A stretch of 64,000 bases of DNA. Source: Ctenosaura bakeri (Eukaryota > Chordata > Lepidosauria > Squamata > Iguanidae). Location of the stretch: assembly GCA_948474755.1 (NCBI GenBank), contig CAOLHI010003111.1, positions 434,001-498,000 on the forward strand. Reading direction: 5' to 3'. The notes under the pieces were generated by a model, which ran no database searches, was not told where the DNA came from, and saw nothing but the letters and a program-made list of their open reading frames with translations. Positions 55,151 to 64,000 of this stretch are shown piece after piece; within the stretch, counting starts at the first letter, position 1, and each line of letters opens with the position of its first letter. The translations under genes and the position numbers were made by a program.

Positions 55151-56978
55151 AAAGCTAAGTTCTGCTTGGGAGAAACTAAAGATAGATCTAGAGAATTCCC
55201 AAGATTCACCAAGAAAGAAATCAACACAAAAACAAAAACAAAAGAAAAGGATGAAAACAATTGTCTTTAAGAGGAAACAACACACAAAAGCTTACTAGTG
55301 GAACTGGACAATCACTCAGCTGAACCAGAGCAGGAGACAGAAGAAGATAACATTGAGGAACAATTGAACTGGATGTTTCCTCTTATTTAATATTTCAAAA
55401 GGCCTTTGAAATTGTTATCTTGGAATGATAAAGGGATTAATTTAATTGTTAAAAGAAGACATGTATTTCATTATTGCAAGAAATCAAAATGGGACTTAAT
55501 ATGTTTGCAAGAAATATGAATTTGAGATAGCAATAGTAAATTCTTAAAGAACCCCAAACTTGGAAACTGCCATATAGCTGCATATCATAAAAAGAAATGA
55601 GGAGTAGCCATTTATGTGAATCCTAAATATAGTTCAGAAGAGATTTTCTAGGACCCAGAAGGTCATTACTTAGGAGTTTGAATCAATTTCTTGGCTTAGA
55701 AGCTCCTAGTAGTTGGCATTTGTGCTCCAGTTGATAGAAAAGACAGATTTTATGAAACAGTTACAGAAGAAATCACCAACTATTATAACAAGAAAAATCA
55801 GGAGAATTTACTTCTCATGGGAGACTGGAATGGAGTCATAAATCGACAGGAGGATAGATCATCTTCCAAGAGAATGAAAAAGAACCAAGGAAAATTGCCT
55901 CAAAGTTTCTGCTCACTATTAGACATGTTTGTATTATTGGATGTCTGGAGATACAAACATGCTACTATGAAAAAAGCACACTTTCTATTGTGACAGACAT
56001 GGCTTGATGTCTAAAACAGATATGTTTCTATTGTCTAAAAACCAGCATAAGGAAACTAAAGAAATGGATGTACTCCCAGAAATGTCATCTGATTATAATA
56101 GCAATAGCATGTATATTCCTAGACAACTTATCAGCTAAGTGCTCTCTAAGCAGTTTACAATGTGTTAGCTAATTGCCCCCAACAAACTGGGTACTCATTT
56201 TACCAACCTGCAGAAGGATGGAAAGCTGAGTCAACCTGGAGCCCGGCACAACTGAGCTCACAACCTTGTGGCTGCAGTACCAGCATTTAACCACTGTGCC
56301 ACCAGGGCTCCTCCCAATAATCCAATAAAGTTGGAATTGATTACTAGGAAATCTGAATTTAGCTGGAAATTGAGCTATAATCTTTTAGGGAAAGAATAAC
56401 ATATTGCAAAAGCAAAAGAAGTACTGAAATTCTATTTCAAAGAGAATTGTACAGAAGATGTATCAATGAAGACTATATGGGATGCCAGCAAGGCGTTCAT
56501 CAGAGATTATCTCATTAAGTCGGGACTAGAGAACAAAAGGAAAAGATTGGAGCATATCCAGAAAATTATGAATGAAGTGAGAGAAAAGAGAGGAAATTAA
56601 GAGACTACAAGAAACTGAATGAAGAAATTAAAATATTACAAAAATTGATCAAAGGAGAACATACTCAAGAAATAGTGGGGGAAATTACATGCTTGCTGCT
56701 GAAGAATTTTAATTATATTAACAAACCTGGGAAATGTTTAGTGTACAAATTTAGGAAGCAAAAAGAGAGAAAGCAGATTTTTGAATTAGAATTCAAGGGG
56801 AAAAAGAATTTTAGGTCAAGATAAAATTAAGAAAATCTTTCATGGGTTTTATCTGGATCTTTACCATTCAACATGATCTCTTATATCCTAAGTTGCAAGT
56901 TTCAGAAGACCAAAAGAAAGCTATGGATACTCCAATTACTCCTTTTGAGATAACTCCAGCAATCAAGAAATTTCTCCC
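55151..56978 (+). pseudogene. L1 fragment: ORF1 tail and ORF2 endonuclease/linker
   Basis: Plus-strand L1. An acidic ORF1 tail (EPEQETEEDNIEEQLN) is followed by the ORF2 start KPLKLLSWNDKGINLIVKR (55395), WDLICLQEI, LLVVGICAPVDRKDRFYE, LLLMGDWNGVINRQEDRS and LDVWRYKHATMKKA. A SINE at 56095-56325 interrupts it. After that come KSEFSWKLSYNLL and WDASKAFIRDYLIKSGLENK, with the linker to about 56978. RT and C-terminus are missing. Confidence 0.75.
56095..56325 (-). mobile_element. tRNA-derived SINE (tail type 1)
   Basis: Read on minus from 56325: a tRNA-like head (GCCCTGGTGGCACAGTGGTT, box A; GGTTGTGAGCTCAG, box B) and a body with GGTTGACTCAGCTTTCCATC and AAATGAGTACCCAGTTTGTT. The tail has GTAAACTGCTTAGAGAGCAC and ends in GCTATTGCTATT. 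It lies inside L1 ORF2. Confidence 0.8.
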
Positions 56979-57205
56979 AAGATATTCTTGCAAACAAGGT
57001 AGTAAAAGGTAGGTAGACAATGCTGATTTTTTTTTAGAGTTACAAGCTTGGTGGATAAAGGGAATCCTGTGGGTGTAGTGTATCTTGATTTCAGTAAGGT
57101 CCTCCATGATATTCTTGCAAACAAGATAGTAAAATGTGGGTTAGACAAAGCTACTGTTAGGTGGATTAGTACCTGAAAAAAAAGGTGCCCACCAATGGCT
57201 TCTCT
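56979..57205 (+). pseudogene. Two overlapping CR1 RT scraps
   Basis: 57025-57205 reads VTSLVDKGNPVGVVYLDFSK (motif A region) and ILANKIVKCGLDKATVRWI. Just before it, 56979-57020 repeats the ILANKVVK segment (ATATTCTTGCAAACAAGGTA). The same CR1 piece therefore occurs twice, in tandem and out of order. Confidence 0.6.
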
Positions 57206-59823
57206 ACATAAAATCATGGAATAATAAGAGCTGGAAGACACTACAGGGGCCATCCACTCCAATTCCCTGCCATACAAGAATGCACACTCAAAGCACCCCA
57301 GCAAATGGCCGTCCAGCCTCTGTTTAAAAACCTTCACAGAAGGTGACTCCATCACACTCTGAGGCAGCATATTCCACTGCTGAACAGCTCTAACTGTCAG
57401 GAGGCTTTTCCCTGAGATTCAGGTAGACTCTCTTTTCCTGAAGTTTGAATCCATTGCTTCTTGTCTTCAAGCAGTAGAAAACGAGTCTGTTCCCTCTTCA
57501 ATATGATATCGTTTAAATATTTAAACATGGCTGTCTTGTCACCTCTTAACCTTCCCTTCCACAGAATAAACATACCAAGCTCCCTCATGGGATATGGCTT
57601 CCAGACCCTTCACCATTTTGGTTGCCCTTGTTACTCTGGTAGATAACCCTATCCTGGGTCTACAATTTAATATCAAAAATTATCTCCACGTGCTTGAGAG
57701 GTCCCCCAAAGGAGCACGTAGGCAGACACAGTCGAACGGCTGAAAGTAGGAAAAACCCGGTCAGGCCAGTAGCCTCTTAGTCACGTCGCCCCAGGAGACC
57801 TCCAGCCAGGTAAAACTTAAAACACAAAAAGAGTCCTCAACCCCGAGAAGCCGGCTTGAAGGGATTAATGCTTCTGACAAACTGCCCATCAAGTGAGAAT
57901 GATTTGCATACAGCTACGGCTTTTGATAACCCCAGCAAAATCCCATCATGCAAGGATCTTTGACTTATTAGAGCTTTGTTCTCCCAATCATGCAAAGAAC
58001 GTGGACATTTTGGAGCTTTGTTTTAGCAACTCCACCAATTGTTCTCTCTGGGATAGGATTAGCCCTCCAGGTACCTTTCCCCCCATAAATAGACCCAGTT
58101 TTTGAGCGTTTCCTCGGATCGCTCTAGATCGTTCTTGGCTTCCTGTCACTCTGTCTGGCTATCCCCTCAGCTCTTCAAGTGCTGAGCCTCATCTCTCTCT
58201 CTCCACCACTCTCCCGGACCTCCAGACTTCAAGACCAAGAGCCGTATACCCCAGAAACACCCCTTCAAAGCCCCCTATCCAATTTCTTCACTTTTATTTC
58301 TAAATAGCTCTTGTGTGAGTGAGTGCGTAAGTGCGAACGTGCACAAGTCTTTATTTTTAAATAAAATCATTTATTTAGCAATTTGGTATGGTTTTTGGCT
58401 CAGCCTGACCCTGTAAAAATTGGGTTAAAAGATCTCACTAGGTTGCCCTGCCTCTCGTATTGCTATTGCTTGTGCTCTGGTTAATTTTCATTCCCCATTA
58501 ATTGGAGCACATTGAGGTGTCCCCCTAGGTAATCAGGGTAACACCCTCCTCTGGACACTTTCCAGCTTTTCAATATCGCTTCATGAAATAAGGTGCCCAG
58601 AACTGGACACAGTATTCTAGATGAGGTCTGACCAAAGTAGAATAGAATGGTACTATTACTTTCCACTATCTAGTGGAACACCATACTCCTGTTGATGCAA
58701 CCAAGAATTGCATTGGCTTTCTTTACTCCTGCATCACATTGCTGACTCAGCTTGTTGTCTACTCAGACTTCTAGATCCCTTTCACATGTTCTGTTGTTCA
58801 GCCATGTGTCTTCCATCCGATATTTGTGCATTTAATTCTTTCTGCCTAAGTGTAGGACTTTACATTTCTCTCTGTTGAAATTCATTTTGTTAACTTCAAT
58901 CCAGCTCTCCAATCTGTTAAGGTCATTTTGAACTTTGACCCTATCATCTGGGGTATTAGCCAGCCACCCCCCTCCCATTTGGCATCATCTGCAAATTTGA
59001 TCAGCATGACCTCTATTCTTTCATCCAAGTCATTGATAAAGATGTTGAATAGCACTGGGCCCAGGACAGAACCTTCTGGCACCCCACTAGTCCCTTTTTT
59101 CCAAGATGAAGAAAAAACATTGGTGAGCACTCTTTAAATTTGGTTGGTCATGCATTTTACTAGCTTCTTTGCAAGAATATCACAGGAGAACTTTGTCAAA
59201 GGCCTTACTGAAATCAAGATATGCTGCTTCCACAGCATTCCCTTTCATCAATCAATCATAAAAAGAGATAAGATTAGTCTGGCATGACTTGTTTTTGAGA
59301 AACCCATGTTGACTTTTAGTGATCACAGTCTTGCTTTCTAAGTAATGACAAGCTGTCTGTTTAATGATCTGCTCTAAAATCTTTCCAGGTATTGATGCAG
59401 GTTAATTGGGTGATAATCATTTGGGTCCTCTTTTTTCTCTTTTTGAAGATGTGGACAACATTTGCCCTTCTCCGATCTACTGGGACTTCTATTCTCTAAG
59501 CATTCTCAAAGATTATTGTGCTTGTTTCTGAAATGGCTTCTGTCAGTTCTTTTAATATCTTTGGACATAGTTCATCTGGCCCTGGAGACTTGAATTCATT
59601 TACAGTACCCAATTATTTCTGTTCTGTATCTATTATGTGTTTCATTTTCCCCACTTCCCACCCTGTTCCCCACCCCTCAGGTTGAGTTCTTTTTTCCTTA
59701 TGGGAGAAAACTTTGGGGAGAAAACTGAAGCGAGGAGGGTGTTGAGTAGTACTGCCTTTTCTTTGCCCCCTGTTAGTGATTGGCCATCTTTTCCATGCAG
59801 CAACACTATCATTTTCTTGTTCC
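57206..59823 (-). pseudogene. CR1 LINE (minus), split by a solo LTR
   Basis: From the 3' end at 57206 upward: 3' UTR, the C-terminus (MLPQSVMESPSVKVFKQRLD, 57370 down), and a frame at 57397-57588. Then solo LTR F (57629-58543), after which CR1 resumes: [12 protein letters not shown] region, [20 protein letters not shown] and FADDAKW (58882-59130), followed by the RT fingers to about 59640 and the region before RT to about 59823. Stops and frameshifts abound. It meets a plus-strand CR1 head to head at 59823. Confidence 0.85.
57629..58543 (+). mobile_element. Solo LTR of ERV family (copy F)
   Basis: 915-bp LTR, TGTTAC...GTAACA, with 4-bp target duplication CCCT (57625-57628 and 58544-58547). 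It has an ATAAATAGACCC TATA-like box near 58085, AATAAAATC near 58360 and the family U5 (GACCCTGTAAAAATTGGG). CR1 sequence continues on both sides. Confidence 0.92.
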
Positions 59824-60680
59824 TTCATCCTAGAAAGAAGAGATTAGTGGAGTGCCACAGGATTCTGTAATGGACCCAGTGCTAATCAACATCTCTATCA
59901 ATGATTTGGATGCTGGAACAGAGGTCATGCTCATCAGATTTGCAGATGACATCAAATTAGAAGGGATGACTAATACCCAGAGGATAGGACCACAATTCTA
60001 AATGACTTTGACAGATTAGAGAACTGGAACAAAACTAACAAAATGAATTTTAACAGGGAGAAATGTAAAGTACTACACTTAGAAAGAAAGTGTTAAATGC
60101 ACAGATATAAGATGGGTGATACTTCGCTTGAAAACAGTATGTGTGAAAGGGATCTAGGAGCCTTAGTGGGCCACAAGCTGAACTTGAGTCAACAGTGTGA
60201 CGGGGAAGCTAAGAAAGCTAATCTGATTCCAGGCTGAATCAATAGGAATATAGTGTTAAGATCAAGGGAAAACCAAAATGGTGAAGGATCTGGAAACCAT
60301 GTTCTAGACATGTTTAGCCTGACAAAAAGAAGGTTAAGAGGTGAAATTATATCCATGTTTAAAATTTTGAAGAGATGTCACATTGAAGATGGAGCAAGCT
60401 TGCTTTCTGTTACTTCAGAGACTACGACAAAGAGCAATAGACTCAAATTACAGGAAAAGAGATTTCACCTAAACATCAGGAAGAACTTTCTGACAATAAG
60501 AGTCATTCGACAGTGGAATATGCTGCCTTGGGGTGTCATAGAGTCACTTTCTTTGGAAGTTCTTAAAGAGAGGTTGTGTGGCCTTTGGTGGTGGTGCCTT
60601 GAGTGTGTGTTCCTGCATGGCAGGGGGTTGGTTTCTGTGGCCATTGTGGTCTCTTCCAACTCTATGATTCAATTATCAGG
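59824..60680 (+). pseudogene. CR1 LINE (plus), 3' part
   Basis: Starts in the RT palm ([24 protein letters not shown], FADDIKLEG) and runs through [39 protein letters not shown] and, at 60253-60660, MFSLTKRRLRGEIISMFKIL, RFHLNIRKNFLTIRVIRQWN and MLPWGVIESLSLEVLKERL. It ends in the CR1 3' UTR with CTCTTCCAACTCTATGATTC near 60670. Confidence 0.85.
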
Positions 60681-61090
60681 AAGCATATCATTTGGGCCAT
60701 GCATGCTGTGCTGGCAGACTGCCTAGGCTTCCCATCTGTGTAATCAGGCAGACAGCAGCCACTAGTAAAGAGCATTTGTTAAAGCAGTCCAGGTTTGTAG
60801 CAAGCTTAGAGTAACTGAGTCTGAATTTACCAAGAGTCCAGGGAGTAGGTGTCCAAAAGCAGAATCTATAGTCCAGGCAAAAGTCAGATCCCAAGAACAT
60901 GAGTGAAGAATGCAGTAGTAAGCAAGGCTATCATCCCCAATGGAATCAGTAGTTTTCTGCCTTTCTGACCTCTGGTTATATAGTCTTAGCGTTCTACCCA
61001 GCTGTGGCCTAATTAACAAGCTCTTTCTATATAAACACTGCCAGAAGCCTGGGTTCTCCCTTTCCCCCCTGCAGTGGCTGTACTGTCCCT
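60681..61090. repeat. Unidentified repeat-like stretch
   Basis: 410 bp with repeated GTCCAGG/GTCCAAAAGC words and TATA-like TATATAGTC and TATATAAAC on plus. In style it recalls the middle of the element at 29715-30326 (AGTCCAAACAGGCAGAGTTC). It may be an LTR, but its ends were not found. Confidence 0.3.
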
Positions 61091-61094
61091 CTCA

Positions 61095-61325
61095 TGTTTT
61101 TTTATTATTATTATTTATTTGTAACCCGCCTCTCCATATGGATCGAGGCAGCGAACAACTTACAAATAGCATGTATTTCTATACATGCCCCCAACAAGTT
61201 GGGTACTCATTTTACCGACCTGCGGAAGGATAGAAGGCTGAGTCAACCTGGGGCCCGGCAGAATCAAACTCACAACCTTGTGGCTTGCAGTACTGGCATT
61301 TAACCACTGCGCCACCAGGGCTCTA
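61095..61325 (-). mobile_element. tRNA-derived SINE (tail type 2)
   Basis: Read on minus from 61325: AGCCCTGGTGGCGCAGTGGT head (box A), GGTTGTGAGTTTGATTCTG (box B) and body GGTCGGTAAAATGAGTACCC, as in the SINE at 56095-56325. The tail differs: TTGTTCGCTGCCTCGATCC, GGAGAGGCGGGTTACAAATA and a (AAT)n end. Confidence 0.85.
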
Positions 61326-61689
61326 GGGTATGGCTGTTCAAAAGAGCCCTGTCTCAGTCTTGTGGCAGGAGCATGACACCATGAATGGTGGAGGAAAGCC
61401 ATGGTGAGCCTGAAGTCAAGGAGAGCTCCGATGAACAGGAGGTGTTGAAAGGAAAGGAGGAAGACTTCTCAACAGTATCTACTTTCTCCTTCTTCATGCT
61501 TCCCCCATCTCATTCTTTTGACCTCCTCCTACCCACAGAAGTGAGTGAGTGAGCGAGCAAGCAGCAAGGGAATATGCACACAGAAAGGCCCAGCCACACC
61601 CATCAGTACCTAAGTCCTTTTAGTGTGTGTTAAACACAGTTGCCCCTAATGCCCAAGAAAGTGGAGGGCTTGACTGTAATACTTATGAT
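61326..61689. other. Unassigned spacer
   Basis: No supported frame or recognised repeat. A GAGTGAGTGAGCGAGCAAGC run lies near 61540. Confidence 0.3.
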
Positions 61690-62045
61690 GTAATAATGTG
61701 ATAATATGAAGTTATGGTTTAGATGTTCAATAGGGTGATGGAAAGATATTAATTGATACTGCAACGTTAGTTACGTCAACCTTGAGAATGAGGAAAATAT
61801 CTTTGGCTGTGGAGAAATAATCTAATAGGGGATGGAAAGAAGAGAATTATCGGGTTTTCATTTAGAGAGGCTTGGCATAATTTGAATGCTACATACTGTT
61901 GAAAGGAAAAATGGAGGTCATCTTTTTCTGCATTCTTTCTTTTCCTTTTTTCCCCTTTCTTTTTCTTTATAGGTATTTGTAGAATTTTAGTATATCTGAA
62001 AACTTTCAATAAAAAATATTAACTGCATCAAAAAATAATAATAAT
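61690..62045 (+). mobile_element. L1 3' UTR, 5'-truncated copy
   Basis: Ends with a TTTCTTTTCCTTTTTTCCCC pyrimidine tract, GAAAACTTTCAATAAAAAAT and an A-rich tail (AAAAAATAATAATAATA), matching the layout of the 3' UTR of the L1 at 41550-48637. No coding part is clearly present. Confidence 0.6.
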
Positions 62046-63740
62046 AGAATTTGAAGGGCCCTCATGGGCCACTGAGTCCAACTCCCTGCTCTGTACAGGA
62101 TCTTCAACTAAAGCATCTCCAGTAGGTAGCTGTCCAGACTCTATGATTCTATGATTCTATGAAGAGATCCCAACACATCTCTAGGCAATTGATTCCATTG
62201 CTGAACTGCTCTTACTATGAAAGACTTCCTTCTAAAGCTCAATAGAAATCTATTGTTCCATAACTTCAGACCATTAGACCTGGTCCTACTGTCTGGGGCA
62301 GCAGAGAACAGGTCTGCCCCCATGCCTCTGTAAAAGTCATTAAGGTATTTAAAGACTACAATCATGTCATCCATCAGTGTTCTGTTCTCCAAGCAGAACA
62401 AGACCTGCTCCTTCAACCTTTCCTATGATTTGTTCTCAGCACTTATCACCCTTGTTTATCTTCTCTAAACTTGCTCCAACTTGTCCATATTTTCTTAAAT
62501 GAAGCACCCAGAACCAGGCACAGTACTCTAGATGATGCCTCATAAGTGCAGAATATAGTGGGAGTATTACTCCTTTTGACTTGGAAACTGTGGTTCTATT
62601 GTTGTAGTGTCTCTTCAAGTCATTTCTGACTTATGGCAACTCAAAGGTGAACCTATCATGAAGTTTCTGGAGCTTAATATGTGTTACACACCCAAGATTA
62701 CCCAGTGAGTTTCCATGACTGAGTAGGGAATTGAACCCTGGCCTCCAGTGCCATGATCAAATCCTGAAACCACTACATCACACTGGTTATCATGGTTCTA
62801 TTAACTCAGGCTAAGATAGTATTTACATAATACTGCTGGCTCATGTTTAATTTACAATCAACAATAATCCCAAAGTCCTCTCCACACACAGTACTGCTGA
62901 GCCAAGTATCCCCTATCCTACACTTGTGTATTTGATTTTTGTGGCCTAAATGTAGAAAGTTGCAGTCATCTCTATAGAATTTTATTTTATTATTTTCAGC
63001 CCAATTTTCTAATTTATTAGATTCTTCTAAATGCTCTTCCTGTCTTCCAATGTGTTCTCCACCCCTTCCAGTTTGTTGTTATCTGTGAACTCAGTGAGGA
63101 TTCCTTCTATCCCAAAATCTAAGGCATTGATAAAAATGTTGAAAATAATGGAGTCGGGACAGATCCCTGAGGTACTCCACTCAGTTTTCTCACCATGGGA
63201 TTCTATCTAATGGGATTCTATCTAATATTTTTTTGAGCTTATTAAAAGCAGCTTCCTTGAAATCCAAGGTCTATGTTTGAGTCTATTCTTCATTGCCCTT
63301 CCCCACAATTGGAATTCTAGCATTACATGGTCACTTCCCTCTAAAGTACCAACTACTTTGATTCCAGTGACCAACTACTCCCTATTAAAGATCCCTACAG
63401 GGAGATGGATATCTACTGTGATCTACTACAATCCCCTAGCTCATGTTTTCCTTATCACTTGGAATTATAGTGAGAAGAACCTCAGTTTTCCATGGAAGAC
63501 TTAACATGACTTGAACATCTGGGAAAAGGCCACGCACTACTTTCTGCTACAACACATGAACACATCTGCTCCCTGTGGAAATTCTTTATGTATCTAAACA
63601 GTTGAGTCTGGGAAATAGCCACCAGAGCTATTCTATCGGTTTCTTAGAGTAAGAAATCTCCCAGCTTCCCTGCAACAAAAGTGAGGAGTAGCTTGCTCAC
63701 TGGTGGTTCCTCATGATTTAAAAATCTCCCTTGTTTCCTT
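62046..63740 (-). pseudogene. CR1/L3-like LINE (minus), old
   Basis: A diverged CR1-clade LINE. The 3' end at 62046-62165 has GGGCCCTCATGGGCC and TCTATGATTCTATGATTCTA. The C-terminus at 62141-62416 gives DDMIVVFKYLNDFYRGMGAD, LFSAAPDSRTRSNGLKL and RRKSFIVRAVQQWNQLPRD. Further upstream, the HHLEYCAWFWVLH region (62436-62618) and RT-like pieces continue to about 63740. A Sauria-type SINE sits at 62601-62792. It is older than the other CR1 copies judged by frame breaks. Confidence 0.7.
62601..62792 (-). mobile_element. Sauria-type SINE
   Basis: Read on minus: a tRNA-like head (GTGTGATGTAGTGGTTTCAG; GGGTTCAATTCCC box B), a middle with CATGGAAACTCACTGGGTAA, and a BovB-type end GCCATAAGTCAGAAATGACTTGAAGA. 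A 10-bp target duplication TGGTTCTATT flanks it (62591-62600 and 62793-62802). Confidence 0.85.
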
Positions 63741-63884
63741 GGGACAGTCTAAACAGTATGTAGAATGGCCTATATTAAAAACAAAACAAAATTCTCTTTA
63801 CAGAATCTCATTTTTATTTTCCGAATGTCAACAAAATTTTAAAGAATAGCAGATTTGTATTCATTAAGATTTTAGGGAAAGCCC

Positions 63885-64000
63885 ATCAATATAACCTTAA
63901 TCCAAGTTTATGCTCCAACCACAGAGACAGAAGAAGAAGAAACTGAAAAATTCTATGCTGGAGTCTAGAAGAAAACTGATCACAAACCTAAAGCATAAAC
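63885..64000 (+). pseudogene. BovB/RTE LINE endonuclease start (runs off the window)
   Basis: The frame reads PINITLIQVYAPTTETEEEE followed by TEKFYAGV and a stop. The VYAPT strand followed by an acidic helix and FY is the endonuclease core of RTE/BovB LINEs. The element continues beyond 64000. Confidence 0.65.

Noticed and set aside
61290..61325. A tRNA gene
   Set aside because: The A and B boxes belong to a SINE head; the cloverleaf is incomplete and a SINE body follows.

Overview
This window looks like intergenic, transposon-packed DNA from a squamate reptile (lizard or snake). That reading rests on the mix of families: CR1 and L1 LINEs side by side, a tRNA-derived SINE with a BovB-type tail (Sauria SINE type), a 5S rRNA-derived SINE, a BovB/RTE endonuclease fragment at the right edge, one Ty3/Gypsy element and a class I-like endogenous retrovirus (ERV) family with many solo LTRs. 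I found no host gene, tRNA gene, rRNA gene or CRISPR array. Nearly every recognisable reading frame is a retroelement, and almost all are broken.

Layout. 475-3030: decayed L1 (minus). 3173-6153: two solo LTRs of one ERV family, the first split by a small L1. 6956-17370: a long decayed L1 (plus) that took three later insertions: a small L1 (7523-8036), a solo LTR (10117-11023) and a 5.2-kb Ty3/Gypsy element (11774-16985). 17375-19912: L1 pieces in both orientations. 19913-29466: a 9.5-kb provirus on the minus strand (5' LTR, primer-binding site matching tRNA-Ala, leader with a small hairpin array, gag, pol, then an env-position stretch with no recognisable env, and a truncated 3' LTR). 29715-30326: an element with about 100-bp inverted ends. 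30890-32860: the 5' half of a CR1. 32861-37137: mostly unassigned DNA with SINE and CR1 pieces. 37138-38968: a solo LTR interrupted by an oppositely oriented LTR of the same family. 39238-39735: an unrecognised cysteine-rich frame. 39736-49800: an older L1 whose ORF1 was split by a near-full-length L1 (41550-48637). 50058-51738: a CR1 with a nearly intact reverse transcriptase. 53640-60680: LTR, L1, SINE and CR1 pieces, one CR1 split by another solo LTR (57629-58543). 61095-64000: SINEs, an L1 3' end, an L3/CR1-like LINE and a BovB start.

Nesting gives a relative chronology. Target-site duplications (TSDs) could be read by eye for seven ERV-family insertions (4 bp each), the Gypsy element (5 bp), three L1 insertions and a SINE. 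LINE endonuclease/reverse transcriptase proteins copied L1 and CR1 and presumably drove the SINEs. The provirus supplied the solo LTRs by LTR-LTR recombination. The window as it stands probably encodes no full-length functional protein.

The points most worth checking are the hairpin array in the provirus leader, a 4 x 30-bp CpG-rich repeat in the young L1 5' UTR, the antiparallel LTR-in-LTR, the foldback element, the unassigned cysteine-rich frame, and a homopolymer pattern in the Gypsy element that looks like an assembly or base-calling artefact.
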